Shown here one piece after another: positions 50,090 through 61,256 of a stretch of 61,373 bases of DNA (its first letter is position 1; the number at the start of each line of letters is the position of its first letter). The stretch is taken from positions 1-61,373 of the forward strand of contig NZ_BJYY01000011.1 in assembly GCF_007991755.1 (NCBI RefSeq). Direction: 5' to 3'. The notes beneath the pieces are model-generated. The model was not told the DNA's origin, searched no databases, and saw only the letters and a program-made list of their open reading frames with translations. This DNA comes from Cellulomonas aerilata. GTDB lineage: Bacteria; Actinomycetota; Actinomycetes; Actinomycetales; Cellulomonadaceae. The position numbers and the translations under genes are program-made.

Positions 50090-50608
50090 ATGACCCGCAT
50101 GCCGCTGACCCTGCGCCCACCCCGGCACGACGACGAGACGGCCCTGCGGGCGATCCACGCGCAGCTGCGGCAGGAGGGCTTCTCCTTCCTGCTGGCCGAC
50201 GGCGACTGGGACGAGGTGCTGGAGACCTTCCGGCGCGAGGCGCACGGCGAGGGCCTTCCTCCGGGCCGGGTCCGGGCGGACTTCCTCGTCGCGGAGGTCG
50301 ACGGCGTCCCGGTGGGGCGGGTCTCCATCCGGCACACCCTGACCGACGCCCTGCTCGAGGTCGGCGGGCACGTGGGCTACGCCGTCGCGCCGGAGCACCG
50401 CCGTCACGGGTACGCGACACGGATGCTCCAGCTGTCCGTCGAACGGCTCGCGGCCCTCGGCGTCGACCGCGTGCTGGTCACGTGCGACGACGACAACGTC
50501 GGCTCCGCCGCCGTCATCGAGGCGTGCGGCGGCGTCCTGGAGGACGTCCGCAGCGGCGAGGACGGCGTCCCCAAGCGGCGGTACTGGATCACGGGGCACG
50601 GCGCCTGA
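50090..50608 (+). CDS. GNAT-family N-acetyltransferase
   Basis: A 172-residue acetyltransferase. The acetyl-CoA motif is in VGYAVAPEHRRHGYATRMLQL (R-R-x-G-Y-A/G form), followed by VLVTCDDDNVGSAAVIEACGG, a typical motif B. The N-terminus LTLRPPRHDDETALRAIHAQL and EGFSFLLADG fit the YdfB/GNAT type that often acts on small metabolites. The acceptor is unknown. The ATG at 50090 has GGGGG upstream; a second ATG 9 nt downstream is possible. Confidence 0.88.
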   Translation: MTRMPLTLRPPRHDDETALRAIHAQLRQEGFSFLLADGDWDEVLETFRREAHGEGLPPGRVRADFLVAEVDGVPVGRVSIRHTLTDALLEVGGHVGYAVAPEHRRHGYATRMLQLSVERLAALGVDRVLVTCDDDNVGSAAVIEACGGVLEDVRSGEDGVPKRRYWITGHGA

Positions 50609-50785
50609 GCACGGAGGGCGGCGTGCGTCGTGGACCTCGACGGGCCGGACCGACGACGACACCGGCGACAGCACCGGTCGAGGCGGCCCACCTGACGGGC
50701 ATCGTCGGGCCGTACGCTGCGTCGTCAGCGGACCCCGGTCCCGGCGGAGCGCGGCACCGGGGACCACACGCACTGGGGAGGGCAC

Positions 50786-53512
<2,727 letters not shown>

Positions 53513-53524
53513 CCGCGGGGGGCG

Positions 53525-54742
53525 TCAGCTCCCGTCGTAGTAGTCCCGCGGCTTCCCGGAGCGGTCCACGAGCACGCCCAGCGTCGCCGCCGGCCGCTCG
53601 ATGACGAGATAGCTGACCCAGGCGACCAGCACGGACGCCGGGACGAGCACCGCCACGCCGACCGGGAACACCAGCGGTGAGTCCTGCGGCGGCAGCAGCC
53701 CCGCACCGGAGAGCCACAGCAGGATCGGCTCGTGCCACAGGTACAGGCTGTAGCTGACGACACCGAGGAACGACGGCACCGGGCCCCCGAGCATCCTCAC
53801 CCAGCGGTCCCGGGGGCCCAGCACGCTCGAGGCCAGCAGCAGCCCGAACCCCAACGCGGCGAGGGAGTGGAACCACACGTGCTCCCCCTCGCCCTGCGGC
53901 GGCCGGGTGGCCACGGCGAGCGCCAGCACACCGACCGACGCGGCGCGCACCGCCAGCGCCGCACCGCGCCCCAGGGTCGTCCTGCCCAGGGCGACCACCA
54001 CGGCCAGCGCCATGCCGAGGGCGAACACGTCGAGCTTCGCCGGCAACGTGAACCAGGTCGGCCACGAGGTCTCGGGCACGTCCAGCACGTGCCAGGCGAC
54101 GCCCTTCCAGGCCAGGCTCGACCCGGCCAGCAGCGCGGTCCCGCCCAGCAGCACCGCGGGGCGCGCGCGGGGACCCACGCGTCGGCACAGCCGGCAGGCC
54201 AGCGCCCCGAGCAGCGCGAGCAGGAGGTAGAAGTGGACCTCCACCGCCAGCGACCAGGCCGGCCCGATGGTCCAGAAGATTCGCTGCTGGTCGAACACCT
54301 GGGTGAACGTGAGGTGCTCGACCAGGTCGACCAGGTCGCCGGGGAGCACCGGGTTGCGCCACGCCCACACGACCAGGACGGCCACGAGGTACAGCGGGAC
54401 GATCCGTGCCGCGCGGCGCACGGCGAACGCGCGTCCGCTCGGCGACGGCTCACCGGCGAGCGCGCTGCGCGCGTACGGGAGCGTGAGGAGGAAGGCGGAG
54501 AGCACGAAGAAGAGCTCGACGAACGCGTCGAGGCCGTGCAGCAGCCGGGGGGTCAGGCCCGACCGGGGACCGAAGAGCTCCGGGACCCCGGTCACGGCGT
54601 ACTGGTTGACGTGGAAGACGACGATCGCGAGCGCGGCGAGCCCGCGGTAGCCCTCGAGCTCGGCGTAGCGACCGACCGCCCGGCCCGGGGCGTCGGCCGC
54701 GGCCCCGGCGACCGACGGGATGGCCCGCGGTGCCGGGCTCAC
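53525..54742 (-). CDS. Acyltransferase family 3 (OafA/YrhL-type) membrane protein
   Basis: A 405-residue membrane O-acyltransferase with about 10 helices. The family signature R-x-x-A-x-x-x-V-x-x-x-H is at residues 33-44 (RGLAALAIVVFH), FFVLSAFLLTLPYAR gives the F-F-V-L-S-x-F motif, and WSLAVEVHFYLLLALLGAL the conserved E-x-x-F/Y block. YSLYLWHEPILLW lies near the end. Such proteins O-acetylate extracellular polysaccharides or lipids. It is the last gene of the five-gene phosphorelay/synthase operon; the GTG overlaps the Hpt stop (GTGA). I infer that it decorates the polymer made by the GT2 fusion. Confidence 0.9.
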   Translation of the reverse strand: MSPAPRAIPSVAGAAADAPGRAVGRYAELEGYRGLAALAIVVFHVNQYAVTGVPELFGPRSGLTPRLLHGLDAFVELFFVLSAFLLTLPYARSALAGEPSPSGRAFAVRRAARIVPLYLVAVLVVWAWRNPVLPGDLVDLVEHLTFTQVFDQQRIFWTIGPAWSLAVEVHFYLLLALLGALACRLCRRVGPRARPAVLLGGTALLAGSSLAWKGVAWHVLDVPETSWPTWFTLPAKLDVFALGMALAVVVALGRTTLGRGAALAVRAASVGVLALAVATRPPQGEGEHVWFHSLAALGFGLLLASSVLGPRDRWVRMLGGPVPSFLGVVSYSLYLWHEPILLWLSGAGLLPPQDSPLVFPVGVAVLVPASVLVAWVSYLVIERPAATLGVLVDRSGKPRDYYDGS

Positions 54743-55047
54743 CGTCCGACCTCCTGCTCGAGCGACGCGACCAGGGTCTGCGCCTCGCTGCGGGCCGCGG
54801 CGCTCATCGCGCCCGGGCGGTCGCCGAGCAGCTCCTCCAGGCGTGCGGCCAGCACGCTGCCCTCGGGATGGCCGTAGCTGCCGAGCGAGCCCACCAGGTC
54901 GTGGGCCGCCTGCCGCGCGGCCTCGTACATCGCGTCGGACCCCTCGGTCCCGGCGCGCACGTACTCCCCGACGGCCCCCACCCGCTGGACCGCCAGCGGC
55001 TGGAACCGGGCCCAGAGCCGGGCGATGAGCTCGGGCGTCCCGCTCAC
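54739..55047 (-). CDS. Hpt (histidine phosphotransfer) domain protein
   Basis: A 102-residue all-helical protein. His49 in AARQAAHDLVGSLGSYG fits the Hpt signature H-x-L-x-G-S-x-x-x-x-G, and the surrounding helices (LIARLWARFQPLAVQRVG; LAARLEELLGD; AARSEAQTLVASLEQEV) match a four-helix bundle. Hpt proteins shuttle a phosphoryl group between receiver domains. The GTG start overlaps the stop of the receiver gene, and its stop overlaps the acyltransferase start, so all are co-translated. The next receiver in the relay is probably the one fused to the glycosyltransferase. Short length leaves some doubt, but context is strong. Confidence 0.85.
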   Translation of the reverse strand: MSGTPELIARLWARFQPLAVQRVGAVGEYVRAGTEGSDAMYEAARQAAHDLVGSLGSYGHPEGSVLAARLEELLGDRPGAMSAAARSEAQTLVASLEQEVGR

Positions 55048-55421
55048 GACGCCCACCCCAGGATCTGCTCGACCTCGCCCGCCAGCGTGAGCACGTCGAA
55101 GGGCTTGGCGAGCACGCCGACCACGGGGCCGGGGTCAGCCGTCACGTCCGGCACCGACATCGCCTTGGCGGTCAGCATGACGACGGGGATCGTCCGGGTG
55201 CGGGGGTCCTCGCCGAGCCGGCGCGCCGCCTCGGGGCCGTCCATGCCGGGCATCATGACGTCGAGCAGGATGGCCTCCGGCTGCTCCGCGGCCGCCAGGG
55301 CGAGCGCCTCCTGGCCGCCGGACGCCACGAGCACGCGCCACCCGGCCAGGTGCTCCAGCGCGGCGCGGACGAGCTCACGGATGTCCGGCTCGTCATCCAC
55401 CACCAGCACGGTCCTGGTCAT
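55044..55421 (-). CDS. Stand-alone response-regulator receiver protein
   Basis: A 125-residue CheY-like receiver with no output domain. The acid pocket is Asp9/Asp10, the phospho-acceptor is Asp54 in AILLDVMMPGMDG, the switch Thr is Thr84 (VVMLTAKA), and the conserved Lys is Lys106 (VLAKPFD). It should take phosphate from the histidine kinase encoded immediately upstream and pass it to the Hpt protein encoded immediately downstream. Overlaps of 4 bp on both sides (ATGA with the kinase, GTGA with Hpt) place it in one translation unit. Confidence 0.95.
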   Translation of the reverse strand: MTRTVLVVDDEPDIRELVRAALEHLAGWRVLVASGGQEALALAAAEQPEAILLDVMMPGMDGPEAARRLGEDPRTRTIPVVMLTAKAMSVPDVTADPGPVVGVLAKPFDVLTLAGEVEQILGWAS

Positions 55422-57079
55422 GCGGGCACCTTCCGGGTCGTCTCGGGACGGTCGTCGGCCGGCGCGCGTCGGCGCCGCTCGACGGCCACGGGCATCGTCT
55501 GGGACCGCACCGGCAGGTGCACCGTGAAGGTGCTCCCGGCACCCGGCTCGCTCGCCACCGTGATGAAGCCGCCGTGCGCCTCGACGATGTTCTTCGCGAT
55601 CGCCAGGCCCAGCCCCGTCCCGCCCGACGCGCGGCGCTGGCTGGAGTCGACCTGCCAGAAGCGGTCGAAGACGCGCGGCAGCGCGTCCGCCGGGATGCCC
55701 ACGCCCTGGTCGACGACGTCGATGTGCACCGCCGTCTCGTCGTGGCTGCCGGCGAGCCGGATCGTGCTGCCGGACGGGGAGAAGCGCATGGCGTTGCCGA
55801 GGAGGTTGGTGAGCACCTGCAGCAGACGGTGGTGGTCACCCCACACCTCCGCGGTGACCGGCTCGACCTCCACCCGGATGTCCCGTGCCAGCGCCGTGCC
55901 CTCGACCGTCGCCGCCGCGGCGCGCATGAGCTCGACGGCGTCCAGCGGCGTCCGGGTCAGGGACAGCGCGCCGCGGGCGGACTTCTCCAGGTCGAGGATG
56001 TCGTCCACCAGCCGCGCCAGGCGGTCGGCGTTGCGCACCGCGATGTCGAGGAAGGACGCGCCCGCGGGCGGCAGCTCGCCGCCCGCGCCGTGGTCGAGCA
56101 GCTCCAGCGCCGCCTTGAGCGAGGTCAGCGGGGTGCGCAGCTCGTGGCTGACGACGGAGGTGAAGTCGTCCTTCATGCGCTCGACGGCCAGGCGTGCGCT
56201 GGCGTCGCCGAACACGACCACGGCGCCGACCACCGCGTCGCCGTCCATCACCGGGCCCGACGACCAGTCGACGGGCAGGGGCGAGCCGTCCAGGCGCCAG
56301 AACGTGCCGAACAGGTCCCGCCGCGTGGCACCGCCGGACAGCACCTGGGTGACCGGGCACTCCTCCTCCGGGTAGTGCCGGCCGTCCCGGTGCCGGGAGT
56401 GGGTCAGGGCGTGCAGGTCCGAGCCGATGAGCTCGTACGCGCGCCAGCCCAGCAGCTCCTCCGCGGCCGCGTTGACGAAGGTCACCTGGCCGTGGCGGTT
56501 CACGCCGACGACGCCCTCGGCGACCCCGGCCAGCACCATCTCCGTGCGGCGCTGCAGGCTCTCCAGCTCCACGGAGACCTGCCGCTCCTCGTCCGCGCGC
56601 AGCTCGGCCTCCGCCCAGTGCGCCAGGTCCGCCAGCGCGTCCAGCTCGTCGGCGGTGAACCGGCGGGGCCGGTGGTCCATGACGCACAGCGTGCCCACGC
56701 CACGACCCCCGACCCGCAGCACCCGGCCCCCGTAGGCACGGACGCCGTCCGGCCCTGCGACGACGCTGAGGTCCCGGAACCGGCTGTCGGCCGAGGCGTC
56801 CTCGACCGCCAGGACGCCGGACATGTCCTCGGAGATCGCGTAGCCGCAGATCGACTCCTCCCGCGGCAGCTCGCCGTCGTCCAGCCCGACGGCGGACTTG
56901 TGCCACTGACGGCCGGCGTCGATGAGGCTCACGGCCGCGGACGGCACCTGCAGGACGCGCGCGGCCATCCGGGTGATCCGGTCGAAGCGCTCCTCCGGCG
57001 CCGTGTCCAGCAGGCCCAGCGACCGCACGACCGCGAGGCGCTGGCGCTCGTCGGGCCGCAGGGGCCACCGCTCGCTCAC
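55418..57079 (-). CDS. GAF-PAS sensor histidine kinase
   Basis: A 553-residue soluble histidine kinase with no membrane helix. A GAF domain lies at about residues 25-160 (ITRMAARVLQVPSAAVSLID, ESICGYAISED, GTLCVMDHRPRRF). A PAS domain follows at about 175-295 (GVAEGVVGVNRHGQVTFVN, ELLGWRAYELIG). The phospho-acceptor His sits in FTSVVSHELRTPLTSLK, and the ATPase has N-box NLLGNAMRFSPSG, G1 VVDQGVGIPADA and G2 GGTGLGLAIAKNIVEAHGG. The GAF domain (SLIDAGRQWHKSAVGLDDG) is of the type common in redox/light-like sensing kinases, with ligand unknown. The GTG overlaps the stop of the GT2 fusion gene. Confidence 0.95.
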   Translation of the reverse strand: MSERWPLRPDERQRLAVVRSLGLLDTAPEERFDRITRMAARVLQVPSAAVSLIDAGRQWHKSAVGLDDGELPREESICGYAISEDMSGVLAVEDASADSRFRDLSVVAGPDGVRAYGGRVLRVGGRGVGTLCVMDHRPRRFTADELDALADLAHWAEAELRADEERQVSVELESLQRRTEMVLAGVAEGVVGVNRHGQVTFVNAAAEELLGWRAYELIGSDLHALTHSRHRDGRHYPEEECPVTQVLSGGATRRDLFGTFWRLDGSPLPVDWSSGPVMDGDAVVGAVVVFGDASARLAVERMKDDFTSVVSHELRTPLTSLKAALELLDHGAGGELPPAGASFLDIAVRNADRLARLVDDILDLEKSARGALSLTRTPLDAVELMRAAAATVEGTALARDIRVEVEPVTAEVWGDHHRLLQVLTNLLGNAMRFSPSGSTIRLAGSHDETAVHIDVVDQGVGIPADALPRVFDRFWQVDSSQRRASGGTGLGLAIAKNIVEAHGGFITVASEPGAGSTFTVHLPVRSQTMPVAVERRRRAPADDRPETTRKVPA

Positions 57080-59403
57080 GACGCCTCCGTCCCTGCCGCC
57101 GGACCCGCCGCCCGGGGCGTCACCTTCCACTGCCTCTCCCCCACGAGCTCCTTGAGCTGCGCGACGCGCGCGATGACGTTCTTCCACTCGGTGTACGCCA
57201 GGGACGCCACCAGCAGGTAGAACCAGAACCACCCATGCCGGCGCCTGATCTCGGGCACGGCCAGCCGCTTGGCGAACACCACCTGCCCGGGGCCGACGGA
57301 CATGGTGAACAGGGTGGTGAGGATGAACAGGGTGATGAGCCAGTCGAGCCGCCCCACGCCGCCCTCGCGCACCGCGAGGAACGCGATGAGCGGCACCATC
57401 TGCACCGACAGCCACGGGTAGAGCTCGCGCCACCCGAGCAGGAAGGTCATCCCGGACTTCTGCCGCAGCGACAGGTGCGGGGACGCCCAGCCGCGCCGCA
57501 GGTGCTTGAGCGAGACCTGGAACCAGCCCTGCGCCCAGCGCATCCGCTGGTTCCACAGCTGACCGGCGGTGGTCGGGGCCAGCTCGCGGGAGACCAGCGC
57601 CGGGTCGTTGGCGATGCGCCCCCCGCCCTCGACCACGCGCAGGCTGGAGTCGATGTCCTCGGTCAGCATGAACCCGTGCATGCGGATCGCCCGCAGCCGG
57701 TCCGTGCGCCAGTAGCCGTTGGAGCCGCCGAAGACCCCGAACCCGTGCAGGCGCGCGCGGCCGGGGTGGCTCACCGCGTAGATCGACTCGAACTCGACGG
57801 CGACCGTCCGGGCGACCCATGACGCGTCGCCGTTGCGCACGACGCAGTGCCCCTGGACGACGTCGTACCCGTTCGACAGCCACCGCCACGCGCGGGAGAA
57901 CGCGTCCGGCGCGGGATGGTGGTCCGCGTCGAACACCCCGACGAACTCCCCGCGCACGCGCGCCAGGGCCGCGTTGACGTTCTGCGCCTTGGACGTGCTG
58001 CCCTCCACGCGCAACGGCAGGAACCGGGCGTCGCGCTCGGCGATCGCCTGCAGCGCCGCCTCCACGGGCATGGCGCGGGGGGTGTTGTAGGCGAGGACGA
58101 CCTGCAGGTCCGGGTAGTCCGTGCGCAGGAACGCCTCGACGGTCTCGACGACCGTCGCCGCCTCGTTCGGCAGGTAGGCCGCGATGACCGCCGACGCCCG
58201 CGGCTCGGGCGCTCCGGGCGTGCGCGGCGGGCGGTCCGGGTCGAGGGCCAGGAACCCCTCCATCCAGATGCTGGCGCCCGTGACGAGCAGCGCCACGACG
58301 ATGGCGACGTAGACCGGGGTCGCGACGTCGATCCCCAGCCGGTACAGGCCCAGGTACACCGCGAACGGCACGAGCCAGCCCACCAGGTACGTGGCGACGA
58401 TCTGCAGCGGGGTCCGCAGGCGCGCGGTCCAGGACGGGGCGGCGTGCCGGGACGGGCGCACCGTCGCCTCCAGCTCCGGGGTCCACGCGACCGGCTGCAG
58501 GTCCAGGTGTCCCCGTGCCGCGTCCTGAGCCAGCGCGGCGCGCGCGACGAGCCGGTCGGGCTCGTCGCCCCCGTCGGCGCCGGGCACGGCCCCGAACTCG
58601 GCCCAGCCCACCACCGGGGTCAGGCTGACCGGTTCGCCGCCGACGGAGAACGCCGCGGCCACGAGGCCGTCGGTGACGGCGCCGAGCCGCGCCGGGACGC
58701 CCGCGGCGGGGGTCTCGGGCAGCAGGACCAGGAACCGGCCCTCGTCGTCGCGGCCGACGAGGTCCAGCTCCTGCAGGTGCGCCTGCAGGACGGTGACCGC
58801 CTGCGCGGCCAGCTCGTCGTCGGCCGTCCGGCCGAAGCGCCGCCGCAGGGAGGCGCGCTCCTCCACGTCGATCACCGCGACCGCACCGGGGCGCGCCGAC
58901 CGCGCGGCGCGCGCCACCTCACGCTGCAGCTCCTCGGCGAACCGGGCCGGCCGGAGCACCCCGGTGCGCACGTCGCGGACCAGCTCGTCCACCGGCACCG
59001 GGGGCCGGCTCAGCTTGGCCAGGACCCGGGCGACCACCTCGTCGAGCTGGAACGGCTTGCGGATGTAGTCGTCGGCGCCCAGCCGCAGACCCGTCACGGC
59101 GTCCTCGGCGCCCGCGCGGCTGGTCAGGAAGACCAGCGGCAGGGAGCGCGTCCCGGGGTCGGCCCGCAGGCGTCCGACCAGGGCGAACCCGTCCATGTCC
59201 GGCATGTTGACGTCGCTGACCACCAGGTCCGGCACGGTGGCGCGCAGGTGCGCGAGCGCCTCGAGGCCCGACCGCGCGGTGAGCACCGCCAGCCCCTGGT
59301 CCTCCAGGCCGGCGCGGATCAGCTCGCGGACCATCTCGTCGTCGTCGACCACCAGGACGGTGCCCGACCGGAGCGCCGGCGTGCCCGTGTCGCTGCCGCT
59401 CAC
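57076..59403 (-). CDS. Receiver-degenerate GGDEF-GT2 glycosyltransferase fusion
   Basis: A 775-residue three-part protein. Residues 15-130 are a complete receiver: Asp20-22 pocket, phospho-acceptor Asp64 (VVSDVNMPDMDG), Thr94 and Lys116 (IRKPF). Residues 140-300 look like a GGDEF fold in which the GGDEF motif is replaced by DEGRF (220-224), so it should be inactive. Two membrane helices (about 335-355, 362-382) lead to a processive family-2 glycosyltransferase (about 400-640): FDADHH (Asp492/494), TED (581-583) and QRMRW (619-623). Three more helices follow. It resembles cellulose/hyaluronan-type synthases. The GTG has GAGGAGGG upstream. It heads the operon; the polymer is unknown. Confidence 0.93.
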   Translation of the reverse strand: MSGSDTGTPALRSGTVLVVDDDEMVRELIRAGLEDQGLAVLTARSGLEALAHLRATVPDLVVSDVNMPDMDGFALVGRLRADPGTRSLPLVFLTSRAGAEDAVTGLRLGADDYIRKPFQLDEVVARVLAKLSRPPVPVDELVRDVRTGVLRPARFAEELQREVARAARSARPGAVAVIDVEERASLRRRFGRTADDELAAQAVTVLQAHLQELDLVGRDDEGRFLVLLPETPAAGVPARLGAVTDGLVAAAFSVGGEPVSLTPVVGWAEFGAVPGADGGDEPDRLVARAALAQDAARGHLDLQPVAWTPELEATVRPSRHAAPSWTARLRTPLQIVATYLVGWLVPFAVYLGLYRLGIDVATPVYVAIVVALLVTGASIWMEGFLALDPDRPPRTPGAPEPRASAVIAAYLPNEAATVVETVEAFLRTDYPDLQVVLAYNTPRAMPVEAALQAIAERDARFLPLRVEGSTSKAQNVNAALARVRGEFVGVFDADHHPAPDAFSRAWRWLSNGYDVVQGHCVVRNGDASWVARTVAVEFESIYAVSHPGRARLHGFGVFGGSNGYWRTDRLRAIRMHGFMLTEDIDSSLRVVEGGGRIANDPALVSRELAPTTAGQLWNQRMRWAQGWFQVSLKHLRRGWASPHLSLRQKSGMTFLLGWRELYPWLSVQMVPLIAFLAVREGGVGRLDWLITLFILTTLFTMSVGPGQVVFAKRLAVPEIRRRHGWFWFYLLVASLAYTEWKNVIARVAQLKELVGERQWKVTPRAAGPAAGTEAS

Positions 59404-59506
59404 GCAGTGCCCTCCTCGTCGTCGTCCCCGTGCCCTCGCCCGGGCCGGGGGTCAGTGTGTCCGTTGTGTCCGGTCTGCGCCTCCTCAGCGCGTGGTGGCG
59501 TGCGGC

Positions 59507-61132
59507 TCAGCCCGCCGGGCCGATCCGGACGGTGCTGAACGACCAGGGCGGGACCACGACGTCGTACGCCCGGCCGCCGGCCTGCACCCGCACCGTGGTG
59601 GCCGGCCAGCCGCCGTGGTGGACGAGCACGGTCGTGCTGCCGTCCGGCGCCCGGAACGCCACCTGGTCGAGCGCCGCCGAGGTGGCGGTGGACGGGACGC
59701 GGACCGACCCCCGGGGGACGAAGCGGGCGGCCTGGCCGAGCACGTAGTACTCCGCGTTCGCCGTGACCCTGCCGTCCTGGACGGTCACCACGCCCGTGCA
59801 GGTGCCGCAGCCGCCCGTGTGCGGTCCGCCGCTCGCGTCCAGCGCGAGGTTCCACGTCACCACGCCGGTGGCCCAGTGCCGCAGGGAGGCGATCACCAGG
59901 TTCTTCGACTGCCAGTACACCGTGTCGGCGAAGATCCGCTCGGGGGTGTCGGTGGGTGCGTGCGACCCGGAGCACTCGGTGACCCAGACGGACTTCGTCG
60001 GGAACTCCGCGTGCAGCGGCTCCTGCGCCGACGCGTCGCCGTAGTAGCAGTGGAACGCGGTGCCGGAGATCCACGGAGCGGCCGAGCTGCGCAGCAACCG
60101 GGCCGGGTAGTCCAGCTCCGGGTCGCCGCCGGCCGGCACCGCCGCCAGGTCGCCGGGGTGCTCGGCCCAGTTGTGGTCGAAGCCGAGGATCCGTGTGGCC
60201 AGGCCCGCGTTGCGCAGCTTGACCCCGAGCGCGCCGATGACGGCGGTCTGGGTGGCGACCGGCATCTCCATGCGGGGGTAGTCCCCCCACGTCCGGGTCT
60301 GCGGCTCGTTCTGGACGGTGAGGTAGTCGAGGGGGACGCCGGCGTCGCGGTACTCCTGGGCGGCGCGCACCAGGTAGTCGGCGTACGTGCCGACCGCGCG
60401 GCGGTCCTGGGACAGGCGCCCGCCGTTCAGGTGCAGGCTCGTCTTCATCCACGCCGGGGGGCTCCACGGTGAGGCGACGACGACCACCTCGGGGTTGATC
60501 GAGCGGATCTGACGCAGGACCGGTCGCAGCACCAGGTCGTCGGGCGAGGTGCGGAACCGCTTGAGGTTCCAGTCGGCGACGTTGCCCGCCGTGTCGTCGT
60601 AGGTGTACGGCTGCCCGACGACGAAGTCGGAGCCGCCGAGCGGGATCCGGACGACGGAGAGGCGGACGGGCCCGTCCGGCGCGAACAGCTCGCGCAGGAC
60701 GGCCTGCCGCTGCTCGCCGGGGAGGCTCGCGAGGAGCGCTGCGGACGCATGGGTCAGCGCGGCACCGAACCCGGTCACGGACTGACCGCCCGCGGGCGCG
60801 CCCAGCGTGATCGTCGGCACGTCGGTCGGCACGTCGGTCGGCACGTCGGTCGCGGTGGCGGAGGCGGAGGCGTAGGCGGCGACGGTCCCGCCGAAGGAGA
60901 GGCGCGCACCGCCGTCACCGGTCGTGCTCCAGATGCTCGCCGTGCCGGGGGCGGTGTCGGGCTCGGCCACCACGGCGGGGACGAGGACCGAGGGCGCCGG
61001 CGCGCCGAGGCTCGCCGCGCCGACGGCCGCCGCGGGCGATGCGCCCACCAGCCCGAGCAGGGCCGACGTCGCGACGGCTGCCGCGCCGGTCCGGCGCAGC
61101 CGTCGAGCACGTGCGGTCGAGACGTGGCTCAT
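59507..61132 (-). CDS. Secreted GH30-family glycoside hydrolase
   Basis: A 541-residue secreted enzyme. The signal peptide (AAAVATSALLGLVGASPAAA) ends near residue 37. After a Thr/Ala linker with a TDVP triplet (residues 95-106), the GH30 barrel starts at GFGAALTHASAALL. The acid/base is Glu276 in LTVQNEPQT and the nucleophile Glu386 in WVTECSGS. VRIPLGGSDF, ASPWSPPAWMKTS and GFDHNW are family landmarks, and the small C-terminal beta-sandwich ends PPWSFSTVRIG. GH30 includes glucosylceramidases, beta-1,6-glucanases and xylanases; the subfamily is not certain. It is on the same strand as, and 103 bp upstream of, the GT2 fusion gene. Confidence 0.92.
   Translation of the reverse strand: MSHVSTARARRLRRTGAAAVATSALLGLVGASPAAAVGAASLGAPAPSVLVPAVVAEPDTAPGTASIWSTTGDGGARLSFGGTVAAYASASATATDVPTDVPTDVPTITLGAPAGGQSVTGFGAALTHASAALLASLPGEQRQAVLRELFAPDGPVRLSVVRIPLGGSDFVVGQPYTYDDTAGNVADWNLKRFRTSPDDLVLRPVLRQIRSINPEVVVVASPWSPPAWMKTSLHLNGGRLSQDRRAVGTYADYLVRAAQEYRDAGVPLDYLTVQNEPQTRTWGDYPRMEMPVATQTAVIGALGVKLRNAGLATRILGFDHNWAEHPGDLAAVPAGGDPELDYPARLLRSSAAPWISGTAFHCYYGDASAQEPLHAEFPTKSVWVTECSGSHAPTDTPERIFADTVYWQSKNLVIASLRHWATGVVTWNLALDASGGPHTGGCGTCTGVVTVQDGRVTANAEYYVLGQAARFVPRGSVRVPSTATSAALDQVAFRAPDGSTTVLVHHGGWPATTVRVQAGGRAYDVVVPPWSFSTVRIGPAG
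60815..60850 (-). repeat. Triplicated 12-bp coding repeat
   Basis: Three tandem copies of a 12-bp unit (plus strand CGGTCGGCACGT) encode TDVP three times in the linker of the GH30 protein. This is a likely site of slippage length change. Confidence 0.8.
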
Positions 61133-61256
61133 CGGGGCTCCAGGGATCGCGGGGTGGTGCGCCCTCCGATCGGCCACGGCGCCCGGTTGCTGAGGACCGC
61201 GCGGCGGACGGGTGAACGGCGGCCCGGCGGCACTGACGCACGCAGGCACGGAGGCA

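Noticed and set aside
55418-58486. Minus-strand open frame of 1022 codons, apparently a GT-kinase fusion
   Set aside because: The first part is an out-of-frame reading of the GT2 fusion. The kinase has its own GTG at 57079 overlapping the GT2 stop, so these are two proteins.
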